From NCBI GenBank assembly GCA_028290305.1, contig JAQGKC010000200.1, positions 24,568 to 88,567 of the forward strand: a stretch of 64,000 nt of DNA. The letters are read 5' to 3'. Under the pieces are notes generated by a model. The model did no database searches. It saw only the letters and a program-made list of their open reading frames with translations, and was not told the origin of the DNA. Below, piece by piece: positions 35,913-43,991 of the stretch. Both the position numbers and the translations under genes were made by a program. The stretch is from Bradyrhizobium sp. GTDB taxonomy: Bacteria; Pseudomonadota; Alphaproteobacteria; Rhizobiales; Xanthobacteraceae. Positions within the stretch are counted from its first letter, which is position 1. Every line of letters starts with the position of its first letter.

Positions 35913-37325
35913 ATGGCGCGACCACGAGAACTCCGCTTCAATGCGTTTAACATGACCGCTCCCAGCCACAACTGGGCCGGACTATGGTCGCATCCGCGCG
36001 ACGCGTCGATCAACTACAACACACTCGATTACTGGGTTGATTACGCCCGGACGGCGGAGCGCGGGCTGCTCGACGGCATCTTTCTTGCGGACGTCTTCGG
36101 TGTCTATGATGTCTATGGCGGCAGTCCTGATACCGCAGTGACCCACGCGGTCCAGCTTCCCAACGCCGAGCCGACGTTGATCGTCTCCGCTATGGCGCTG
36201 GTCACCGAGCATCTCGGTTTCGGCGTCACCTCCAATCTGACGTTCGAGCACCCGTATCAGTTCGCACGGCGGTTCTCGACGCTCGATCACCTGACGCGGG
36301 GGCGCATCGGCTGGAACATCGTCACCGGATATCTTGATAGCGGCGCGCGCGGGATGGGCTTTGCAGCAGGACGCGCCCACGACGAGCGCTACGACGCGGC
36401 GGAGGACTTTCTCGCGGCGGTCTACAAGTTATGGGAAGGCAGTTGGGAAGACGGCGCGGTTCGTCGTGATCGCGACGGGCGCGTGTTCACCGACCCGACG
36501 AAAGTCCATCCGGTGCATCACGATAGCCCGCATTATCGCGTCGACGGCATTCATCTCGCGGAGCCGTCACCGCAGCGTACGCCGTTGTTGTATCAGGCGG
36601 GAACGTCCAAACGCGGCCGGGCTTTCGCAGCCAGGCATGCGGAAGCCATCTTCCTCAACGGCCAGACCAAACCGATCCTTGCCAACGCGGTCCGCGAGAT
36701 CAGGAGCGCAGCCAGGGAGTTCGGCCGCGATCCTTATGATATCAGGCTGTTCGTCGGCGCTACCGTCATCGTCGCTCCCACGCGGGCAGAAGCGAACGAC
36801 ATCCTCGAAGACTATAGCCGCTATGTCGATCGGGACGGGCAACTCGCTTTGCTCTCCGGCTGGACCGGCATCGATTTCTCCACCTACCGTCCCGACCAGG
36901 CCGTGCAATATGTCGAAAGCAATGCGATCCAGTCGATGGTCGAGAACTTTACGCTGCGGAGCGATCGGCCGGTGCGGATCGGAGATCTGGCCACCCTCAG
37001 CCGCGTCGGGGCGCGGTCGCCCTTCGTGGTCGGCTCGCCCCAGGATGTCGCGGACGAACTGATCGCATGGGCGGATGAAACGGACGTCGATGGATTCAAC
37101 CTCTTCCGCCTGGTCATGCCGGAATCGCTGAACGCCTTCGTCGATCTGGTGGTGCCCGAGCTGCAATCGCGCGGCGTCTACAAGACGGCCTATCGCGAGG
37201 GCACCCTGCGCGAAAAGCTGTTTCCGGGACGAGGCGCATTGCTGCATCCGACGCATCCGGGTGCAGCTTTCCGCCGCGCGGCTTCGTCCGCAGCGAACGC
37301 TGTTCGATCCGACGCGGCCGAATAA
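35913..37325 (+). CDS. LLM flavin-dependent monooxygenase (NtaA/SnaA/DszA group), copy 1
   Basis: A 470-residue TIM-barrel enzyme that uses reduced FMN and O2. ATG 35913 follows GGGAG by six bases. Group features are the opening LRFNAFNMTAPSHNWAGLWSHP, ERGLLDGIFLADVFGVYDVYGG, RFSTLDHLTRGRIGWNIVTGYLDS and the phosphate-binding YQAGTSKRGRAFAARHAEAIF. DszA-type relatives open sulfones and NtaA-type relatives dealkylate amines; with metQ genes on both sides, C-S cleavage of an organosulfur compound is the likely role. No flavin reductase is adjacent; one is at 52734. Convergent with metQ copy 2 (24 bp gap). Confidence 0.92.
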   Translation: MARPRELRFNAFNMTAPSHNWAGLWSHPRDASINYNTLDYWVDYARTAERGLLDGIFLADVFGVYDVYGGSPDTAVTHAVQLPNAEPTLIVSAMALVTEHLGFGVTSNLTFEHPYQFARRFSTLDHLTRGRIGWNIVTGYLDSGARGMGFAAGRAHDERYDAAEDFLAAVYKLWEGSWEDGAVRRDRDGRVFTDPTKVHPVHHDSPHYRVDGIHLAEPSPQRTPLLYQAGTSKRGRAFAARHAEAIFLNGQTKPILANAVREIRSAAREFGRDPYDIRLFVGATVIVAPTRAEANDILEDYSRYVDRDGQLALLSGWTGIDFSTYRPDQAVQYVESNAIQSMVENFTLRSDRPVRIGDLATLSRVGARSPFVVGSPQDVADELIAWADETDVDGFNLFRLVMPESLNAFVDLVVPELQSRGVYKTAYREGTLREKLFPGRGALLHPTHPGAAFRRAASSAANAVRSDAAE

Positions 37326-37349
37326 CGCAGGTGCAGATCAGCAGCCCCA

Positions 37350-38126
37350 TCACCAGGTCGCAATATACGTGCCCTTGAAGCGGGTCTCAATAAAGCTCTT
37401 CACCGCGTCTGAGTGATACGCGTCAATCAGTTGCCTTACCCAGGGCTTGTCCTTGTCCTCGTCACGCACCGCAAGGATGTTGACCCACGGCCCATCCGCG
37501 CTCTCGCGGGCGATTGCGTCGGTCGCGGGGTTAAGGCCGGCCTGAACCGCGTAGTTGTTGTTAATCGACACCACATCGACATCCTGGAGCGAGCGCGGCA
37601 ATTGCGCCGCGTCAAGCTCGACGAAACGCAATTTCTTCGGATTGTCGGTGATATCGGCGATCGTCGACGCGACGTTGCTGGGGTCTTTCAGCTTGATTAC
37701 CCCATGGAGGGCAAGGATCATCAACCCCCGCGCGCCGTTTGAAGGGTCATTGGCGATGGCAACTCGCGCGTCTTCGGGCAGATCGGCCAATTTCTTGTAT
37801 TTCAGCGAGTAGACGCCTTGTGGTGAGGCGACGGTGGTGGCGACCTTCACAATTTTCCAGCCGGTCTTGGATATCTGGTTCTTGAGATAAGGTTCGTGCT
37901 GAAACGAATTGGCTTCGAGATCCCCGAGCGCGAGTGCCTGGTTCGGGACGACGTAGTCGGTGAATTCAACGACCTTGATGTCGAGCCCCCGCTCGGCCGC
38001 TACCTTCCTGACGACATCCGTAATCTCGGCATGTGGACCGGCAGTGACGCCGATCCGTATGCTCTCAGCCCTCGCCGCACCGGCCAGCAAGACGGCAGTC
38101 GTAAAAATCACGGAAAAGATACGCAT
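37350..38126 (-). CDS. MetQ/NlpA-family binding protein (copy 2)
   Basis: A 258-residue receptor. ATG 38124-38126 follows GGAGAG; a frame four residues longer has no site. The signal peptide is RIFSVIFTTAVLLAGAARA, then ESIRIGVTAGPHAEI. Family pattern GDLEANSFQHEPYL and NDPSNGARGLMILALHGVIKL. No lipobox Cys. Differences in the ligand-facing segments (INNNYAVQAGLNP) from copies 1 and 3 suggest a distinct ligand. It has no permease of its own nearby. Confidence 0.9.
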   Translation of the reverse strand: MRIFSVIFTTAVLLAGAARAESIRIGVTAGPHAEITDVVRKVAAERGLDIKVVEFTDYVVPNQALALGDLEANSFQHEPYLKNQISKTGWKIVKVATTVASPQGVYSLKYKKLADLPEDARVAIANDPSNGARGLMILALHGVIKLKDPSNVASTIADITDNPKKLRFVELDAAQLPRSLQDVDVVSINNNYAVQAGLNPATDAIARESADGPWVNILAVRDEDKDKPWVRQLIDAYHSDAVKSFIETRFKGTYIATW

Positions 38127-38521
38127 AAAGCTCTCCAAGGCATAAAGACGACGGATGTACGCTTGGCACTGATGGTTCTTGGCTTCAATCGCCTGCGCAA
38201 CAAAACGACGAAACGGCTGCGCTTTTTTGCTGTCGAGACGTAAAGTCTACTTCTGCTTGCAGAACGATATTTCTATTCCTCGTCGGTTCGTGTCCCAACG
38301 TCGGAGGGACGCTGGCAGACCAATGGCCAGATCGGAATGACGGCCGCCGACGACCTACTTTGGAAACGTATTTCTCATATCGCCGTCGAGCGGAGAATTT
38401 TAGGCTATGCCCGGCGAAATCTCCGCAATTGCCAACAGCCTGCAATTCTCTGCAAATCAGCTCTAGGCAAGACCTTAATAGGTCAGTTCGTCCCGCCATA
38501 TCCTGGATTGGAACGGTTAGA
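38127..38521. other. Divergent promoter region
   Basis: 395 bp between metQ copy 2 and the SsuA-like gene. Coding-like frames here have no recognisable signature. No strong palindrome was found; a promoter for each side is expected. Confidence 0.4.
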
Positions 38522-39520
38522 ATGTTGATCTCGCCCAAGCCTCCTCCGGCTGTTTCCCGTGTTGCATCCGTCACGCGCCGCTTCACGCTCGGCATCATCG
38601 GCTTCTTGGCTGCGGTCACATTCGCCCATCCTGCCGTCTCCGAGGAGGTGCGTATCGGCTACCAAAAATCCTCGACGCTCATGGTGATCCTGAAGGCCAA
38701 TGGCGAACTCGAAAAAGCACTGGCTCCGCTCGACGTGATGATATCCTGGCACGAATTTACCAGCGGGCTGCCACTGCTGGAAGCCGTCAATATCAGCAGC
38801 ATCGATTTCGGCGCTGACGTGGCCGATACGGTGCCGATCTTTGCACAAGCGGCCGGAGCCAAACTCGCTTACGTCGCCGAGGAAGCCGCATCACCGTCGG
38901 CGCAGGCCATCCTGGTGCCGCAGGGTTCGCCAGTAAAAACCTTGGCCGACCTCAAGGGCAAGAAAGTCGCGGTCACCAAGGGCGCTGGCAGCCATTTCCT
39001 GCTGCTGGCCGCTCTGGCCAAGGCCGGCCTGACCTTCAAGGACATCACGCCGGCCTATCTGACGCCGGCCGACGGCCGGGCCGCGCTTGTCAGCAATAAT
39101 GTCGATGCTTGGGTTGCCTGGGATCCATTTCTCACCAGCGCCAGCCGCCAGTCTGGCGGACATATCCTGACGGACGGGAGCAACGGGCTTGCCAGCTACA
39201 AGCGCTATTACGTGGCGGCCGCCGATTTCGCCGATCGCCACAGCGATGTGCTGAACGTCATTTTCGGCAAACTTGCCGAGACCGGCAAATGGGTCAAAGC
39301 CCATCCCGCCGACGCCGCAAGTTTGCTCGCTGGCCTCTGGGGCATCGATGCTGCGACCGTCGAAGAAGCCAATAGTCATCGTTCCTATCTGGTCGGTGCT
39401 GTCACCGTTCCCGGCCTGACGGAACAGCAGCGCATCGCGGATGCCTTCCTCGCCGAAGGACTAATTCCAAAGAAGGTCGATACGACGGCCGTGAAGATCT
39501 GGTCGCCAAAGGGCTCGTAA
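38522..39520 (+). CDS. SsuA-like aliphatic sulfonate binding protein (orphan)
   Basis: A 332-residue periplasmic protein with a long N-terminus and signal segment (RRFTLGIIGFLAAVTFAHPAVS, then EEVRIGYQKSSTLMVI). The body carries the sulfonate/nitrate/taurine receptor pattern: FTSGLPLLEAVNISSIDFGADVADTVPIFAQ; LADLKGKKVAVTKGAGSHFLLL; NNVDAWVAWDPF. It has no adjacent ssuB/ssuC, so it may share one of the two SsuBC pairs at 48753-50347 and 54399-56130. Convergent with metQ copy 3 (8 bp between stops). Confidence 0.9.
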   Translation: MLISPKPPPAVSRVASVTRRFTLGIIGFLAAVTFAHPAVSEEVRIGYQKSSTLMVILKANGELEKALAPLDVMISWHEFTSGLPLLEAVNISSIDFGADVADTVPIFAQAAGAKLAYVAEEAASPSAQAILVPQGSPVKTLADLKGKKVAVTKGAGSHFLLLAALAKAGLTFKDITPAYLTPADGRAALVSNNVDAWVAWDPFLTSASRQSGGHILTDGSNGLASYKRYYVAAADFADRHSDVLNVIFGKLAETGKWVKAHPADAASLLAGLWGIDAATVEEANSHRSYLVGAVTVPGLTEQQRIADAFLAEGLIPKKVDTTAVKIWSPKGS

Positions 39521-39528
39521 CGCGGAGA

Positions 39529-40353
39529 TTACCAGACCGGCACAAAGAACCGGCCGTATTTCTGGTTGATGTAGTCCTTGACTTCCTTTGACCGGTAGAT
39601 CGAAACAAACCGGAGCAGACGGGGATCGTCCTTCCTGTCGGTTCGCGCCACGAACTGCAGCGCGTAGCGCGGATCGCCGAATCCGTCCGCGGCGAGCAAG
39701 CTTTCGGGATTACCGCCCGACGCGATCAGATAACTGATGCTGACCTGCGCCAGTTCGACATCATCGAGCACGCGGGGAAGCTGCGGCGCCTCGATCTCCA
39801 GGAACTTCAGCTTCTTCGGGTTGTCCACGATGTCGCGGACATTGGCCTTTTCTCCCGCACCTTCGCGCAGCTTGATCAATCCGGCCTTCTCGAACAGCAG
39901 GAGCCCGCGCGCCTCATTGACGGGATCGCTGGCGACGGCCACCGTCGATCCCGGATGAACGTCATCCAGCTTCGCAATCTTCTTCGAATAAAGACCGACC
40001 GGCAGGACATAGGTCGACGCGATCGGCGCAAACTTGTAGCCGCGCGCCTCGATCGCGTTGTTCAGGAAAGGAGTATGCTGAAACAGATTGGCATCGATAT
40101 CGCCGCTCTGTAGAGCCTCGTTTGGCGTCACCCAATCCGAGAACTCGACGATCTTGACATCGAGCCCCTGTTCCTTGGCCCGCGCCGCGGCAAACTGGAT
40201 GATATCGGCAATCGGGCCGCTTGACGTCCCGACCTTCAGCGGCTCCGCAGCCGTGACCGGTGACGCCGCTCCGTAACCCGCCACGAACAGAAAGCTCGCC
40301 AACACCATCGAAAGCAAGTGGCGCCGATGATACGTCCCGGTATTCCAGCTCAT
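39529..40353 (-). CDS. metQ: MetQ/NlpA-family binding protein (copy 3, with MetNI operon)
   Basis: A 274-residue receptor. ATG 40351-40353 is preceded by AAGGGGA; a five-residue longer start is weaker. The signal peptide ends about AASPVTAA, then EPLKVGTSSGPIAD. Family motifs are GDIDANLFQHTPFL and SDPVNEARGLLLFEKAGLIKL. No lipobox Cys. It is the last gene of the operon flavoprotein-ferredoxin-metN-metI-LLM-metQ, so it is the cognate receptor of the MetNI importer; whether the ligand is methionine or another sulfur organic is open. Confidence 0.92.
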   Translation of the reverse strand: MSWNTGTYHRRHLLSMVLASFLFVAGYGAASPVTAAEPLKVGTSSGPIADIIQFAAARAKEQGLDVKIVEFSDWVTPNEALQSGDIDANLFQHTPFLNNAIEARGYKFAPIASTYVLPVGLYSKKIAKLDDVHPGSTVAVASDPVNEARGLLLFEKAGLIKLREGAGEKANVRDIVDNPKKLKFLEIEAPQLPRVLDDVELAQVSISYLIASGGNPESLLAADGFGDPRYALQFVARTDRKDDPRLLRFVSIYRSKEVKDYINQKYGRFFVPVW

Positions 40354-40405
40354 CTCGATCCCCTTCAAGCTTCCATCCCGGAAGCATCGCCTGGTTAAAC
40401 CGTCG

Positions 40406-41823
40406 TTACGAAGCCGTTACTGGCTCGGAAGTTTGATGGGGCGCATCGTCCCTCTCCCGTCGATACCGATGAGACGCGCCGATATGTGAATCCTGCAGAC
40501 GCCCGGACGCGCCGCCGAACAGCTTTTGCCGCAGCGTGCCCTCGCGATACGCGGTCTTGTAGACGCCGCGCTCCTGCAGGATGGGCACCACGAGATCGAC
40601 AAAATCCTCCAGCCCTTCCGGGGTCACCACTCGGCTAAGATTGAAGCCGTCGATGCCGGTCTCCTGAACCCAGCTCTGCATCTCATCGGCGACTTCCTCT
40701 GCCGAACCCACAAAGGGCATGGTGCGACTGCCGAGGCCCATTTTTGGCCAAGCAGCTTCCGCAACGTCCATTGCTCGCTGCTGCGGGTGGTCAGCGCTTC
40801 CAGGATCGACTGCATGGAATTGGTCTGCTCATGCCGGAGCGGCGCATCGAGGTCTTCCATGGCGTAGTCGATCCCGACCGAACTCGCGAAATGCGCCAAC
40901 GCGCCTTCGACGCTGCCATACGCCCTGTAATCGGCGAACTTCTCTTCGGCTTCTTTGCGCGTCCTGCCCACGACAAAGGAACGGCTCAGAAAGATGACGA
41001 GATCTTCGGCCTTGCGGCCGTTTTGGACCGCCTGCGCTCGCGTATCCCTGGCAATGGCGCGGACGTTTTCCTTGGTCGACGTCGCAAAGAATACGCATTC
41101 GGCATGCTTGGCGGCAAATGCCCGGCCGCGGGTCGATACGCCGGCCTGAAAAAGCACCGGCGTCCGCTGCGGCGATGGTTCGCTGAGGTGAATGGCGTTC
41201 ACCCGATGCCGCCGACCGGCATGGCTGATCGCATGTATCTTTGCCGGATCCGCGTAAAGCCTGTTGGCTCGATCCGCGATGACCGCGTCATCCTCCCAGC
41301 TTCCTTCAAGCAGCTTGTAGATCACCTCCATATATTCGTCCGCCAGATCGTAGCGATCGTCGTGCTCGATCTGCCGGTCGAGCCCCATTGCGCGCGCGGC
41401 GCTGTCGAGATAACCGGTCACGATATTCCACCCCATGCGCCCCTTGGTAAGGTGATCGAGGGTCGAGAGCCTGCGGGCAAACAGATACGGGGCTTCGTAC
41501 GTTGCGTTCGAGGTAACGCCGAAGCCGATGTCCCTTGTCACCGCCGCCATCACGGGAACGACCAGCAGGGGATCGTTGATCGGAATCTGCACCGCGTTGC
41601 GGATCGAGGCCGCAGGCGAACCGCCATAGACATCGTAGACGCCAATAATGTCTGCGAGAAATATCGCATCGAACAGTCCGCGCTCGGCGGTGCGCGCAAG
41701 ATTCTGCCAATATTCGATATCGGTGTAGCGCGGCGATTGATCGCGGGGATGGGTCCACATGCCATGCTGGATGTGGCCGACGCTGTTCATGTCGAACGCG
41801 TTGAGACGGATTTCCTTGGGCAT
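40406..41823 (-). pseudogene. LLM flavin-dependent monooxygenase (NtaA/SnaA/DszA group), copy 2, frameshifted
   Basis: Starts ATG 41821-41823 (MPKEIRLNAFDMNSVGHIQHGMWTHP) and closely parallels copy 1: RGLFDAIFLADIIGVYDVYGG; TKGRMGWNIVTGYLDSAARAMG; FQAGVSTRGRAFAAKHAECVF. The frame breaks after QWTLRKLLGQK and resumes as MGLGSRTMPFVGSAEEVADEM to 40406. One extra T in the run 40741-40745 restores QKMGLGSRT, so the break is a single-base homopolymer deletion: recent inactivation or sequencing error. Intact, it would have about 471 residues. It lies 7 bp behind metI and 52 bp before metQ in the same operon. Confidence 0.88.
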
Positions 41824-41830
41824 GACGACC

Positions 41831-42496
41831 TTATCGATGCCGCAGGCGGCGATTGACGCGACGCGCCAGATAATCGCCAACGGTCTGCACGCTTTGCACC
41901 AGTGCAATGAGGACGACCACCACGGCCAGCATCATGTCCGGCATGAAGCGCTGATAGCCGTAGCGAATGCCCAAATCGCCGAGCCCTCCGCCGCCGACGG
42001 CGCCAACCATCGCCGAGTAGCCGAGCAGGCTGACAACCGCGAGCGTTAACGCCAGAACCAGCCCCGGCAGCGCTTCAGGGATCAAGACCTTGAGCACGAC
42101 CTGTAACGGCGTGGCGCCGAACGACGACGCGGTTTCGATCAAACCGGAATCGACTTCGCGGATCGCGCCCTCGACCAGGCGCGCAATGAAGGGCGCCGAC
42201 GCAATGGTGAGCGGTACGATCGCCGCGCCTGATCCGATCGACGTGCCCGCGATCAGGCGCGTGAACGGAATGATGGCGACCACCAGGATAATGAAGGGGG
42301 TCGATCGCGTTGCATTGACGATAACACCAAGGATCTTGTTTACGGCCGGCGCCTCGAACAACTCCCCCTTCCGGCTCGTCGCCAGGAAAATTCCGAGTGG
42401 CAACCCGAAAAGCGTTCCGAACAAGGCCGCGACCGCGACCATGAAAAGACTTTCCCCGGTGGCCTGGACAATCAGATTGATAAGGTCAAGCGACAT
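41831..42496 (-). CDS. metI: MetI-type ABC permease
   Basis: A 221-residue permease with five or six membrane segments. Start ATG 42494-42496 overlaps the metN end by 11 bases, marking tight coupling. Family segments: NATRSTPFIILVVAIIPFTRLIAGTSIGSGAAIVPLTIASAPFIARLVEGAIREVD and the EAA loop IETASSFGATPLQVVLKVLIPEALPGLV. It is the only NlpA-class permease in a window with four MetQ-like receptors. Confidence 0.94.
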   Translation of the reverse strand: MSLDLINLIVQATGESLFMVAVAALFGTLFGLPLGIFLATSRKGELFEAPAVNKILGVIVNATRSTPFIILVVAIIPFTRLIAGTSIGSGAAIVPLTIASAPFIARLVEGAIREVDSGLIETASSFGATPLQVVLKVLIPEALPGLVLALTLAVVSLLGYSAMVGAVGGGGLGDLGIRYGYQRFMPDMMLAVVVVLIALVQSVQTVGDYLARRVNRRLRHR

Positions 42497-43610
42497 AGCC
42501 GAGGCGCTCCATGGAGAACTGACGTTGTGAAAGATAGGACAGCACCTTCGTGAGCCGGGCTTCATCGCCGGGCACGCCGAGCGTCAGTGAGCCGACATGC
42601 TGGCCTCCGATCTCATCGAGACGGGCCGACAGCAACGCCACGTCAACAGCGAGTTCGCGCGCCAGCCGCGACACCAGCGTGTCGCCACCGTCCACGCCCC
42701 GAACCAGCACGCGAATAACCGCTTGGTCTCCAGGTCTCCCCTGCGGTTGCAACCGGCTGGACAGGGACACCGGCACCGCGTCGCCAAGAACCTCGGTAAG
42801 GAAGCTCTGGGTGATCGAATGCTGCGGATGGGTAAATATATCGGCGACGTGCCCTCGCTCGACGATCTGTCCCGCATCGAGTACGACGACCTCCTTGGCA
42901 AGTTGCCTGACGACAGACATCTCGTGCGTGATCAGGATGATCGTGACGCCAAGTTCGCGATTGATGTTGGCCAGCAAGTCAAGGATCGACCGCGTTGTCT
43001 GTGGGTCGAGCGCGGAAGTCGCCTCATCGGACAACAGTACGCTGGGCCCCGTCGCCAGTGCGCGGGCGATGCCGATCCGCTGCTTCTGCCCGCCGGACAG
43101 CTCTGACGGGTAGCGATCACGCTTATCGGCGATATCGACAAGGTCGAGCAACTCCGAGACACGTGCCGCGATATCGGATTTCGACCAGCCCGCGATTTCG
43201 AGCGGCAGGGCGATATTGCCCGCCGCCGTCCGCGACGACAGCAGATTGAAGTGCTGGAAAATCATTCCGATCGAACGTTGCGCCAGCCGCAGTTGGTGGC
43301 CGGCAAGACCTGAAATGTCGCGGTCGTCGACGAACACACGGCCAGCGGTCGGCTTCTCCAACCCGTTGATCAGCCGGACCAGGCTGGATTTTCCCGCTCC
43401 GGAGCGGCCGATGACACCGGTGATCGAACCGCGCGGAACCGCAAAATCGATGTCCTGCAGCGCGCGCACGCTCGGTTTGCCGCGATGTGCCGGATAGGTC
43501 TTTGAGACCGCCTCGAACCGGACCATCGGATCCGGCTCCACCGCATCAGGCGCTATAGGCGGGAATGACTCGATCGGCCGCAATGCCGTCAGGGTTTGAC
43601 GCACGTTCAT
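42486..43610 (-). CDS. metN: MetN-type ABC ATPase
   Basis: A 374-residue ATPase. Walker A is GRSGAGKS (68-75), then QHFNLLSSRTAAGNIALPLEI (the MetN Q-loop), LSGGQKQR, Walker B VLLSDEATSALDPQT and ITHEMSVV. The C-terminal ~80 residues (VIRVLVRGVDGGDTLVSRLAREL) form the NIL regulatory domain, which in MetN senses internal methionine. The ~28-residue N-terminal extension is unusual. It lies 60 bp behind the ferredoxin gene and overlaps metI. Confidence 0.94.
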   Translation of the reverse strand: MNVRQTLTALRPIESFPPIAPDAVEPDPMVRFEAVSKTYPAHRGKPSVRALQDIDFAVPRGSITGVIGRSGAGKSSLVRLINGLEKPTAGRVFVDDRDISGLAGHQLRLAQRSIGMIFQHFNLLSSRTAAGNIALPLEIAGWSKSDIAARVSELLDLVDIADKRDRYPSELSGGQKQRIGIARALATGPSVLLSDEATSALDPQTTRSILDLLANINRELGVTIILITHEMSVVRQLAKEVVVLDAGQIVERGHVADIFTHPQHSITQSFLTEVLGDAVPVSLSSRLQPQGRPGDQAVIRVLVRGVDGGDTLVSRLARELAVDVALLSARLDEIGGQHVGSLTLGVPGDEARLTKVLSYLSQRQFSMERLGYVA

Positions 43611-43670
43611 TCAAGAGTTCCAGACCTTACATTGGACCACGCGCTCCGAAGAGGGCACGGCGTGTTGTTT

Positions 43671-43991
43671 TCAGTGGCCAAACAGCAGATAACTTCGATC
43701 GATCCCGCGACGGTCGCTGGTTTCATCGGTCCAACCGACCGCCCGGCGATAGCTGCCCATCGCGGCGGCTTGTTTCAGGGTAGCGAGGTTGACCTCTTGC
43801 AGCTCATCGGCAAAGGGCGACACGAACAGCGCATCCTCGGGACAATAGAGTTCGCAAAGGAAGCAGGTTTGGCAGTCGCCCTGCCGGGCGATCACCGGGA
43901 TCCCGTCGGTCTTGTCGAAGACGTTGGTCGGACAGACACTCACGCAGATGTCGCAGGAGGTGCAACGCTCGGCATCGATAATTTCGATCAT
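43671..43991 (-). CDS. 2[4Fe-4S] ferredoxin, AprB-like electron carrier
   Basis: A 106-residue protein with two complete cluster motifs: C10, C13, C16, C20 followed by Pro, and C40, C43, C46, C50 followed by Pro. The tail of ~50 residues after the clusters resembles short adenylylsulfate-reductase beta-like ferredoxins. It overlaps the flavoprotein gene by 4 bases (ATGA), so the two are very probably subunits of one enzyme. It would carry electrons to or from the flavoprotein's FAD. No dissimilatory sulfate-reduction genes are around, so an assimilatory organosulfur role is inferred. Confidence 0.9.
   Translation of the reverse strand: MIEIIDAERCTSCDICVSVCPTNVFDKTDGIPVIARQGDCQTCFLCELYCPEDALFVSPFADELQEVNLATLKQAAAMGSYRRAVGWTDETSDRRGIDRSYLLFGH

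Noticed and set aside
40744..41856. 370-codon forward frame
   Set aside because: Antisense to LLM copy 2; shadow of its codon bias.
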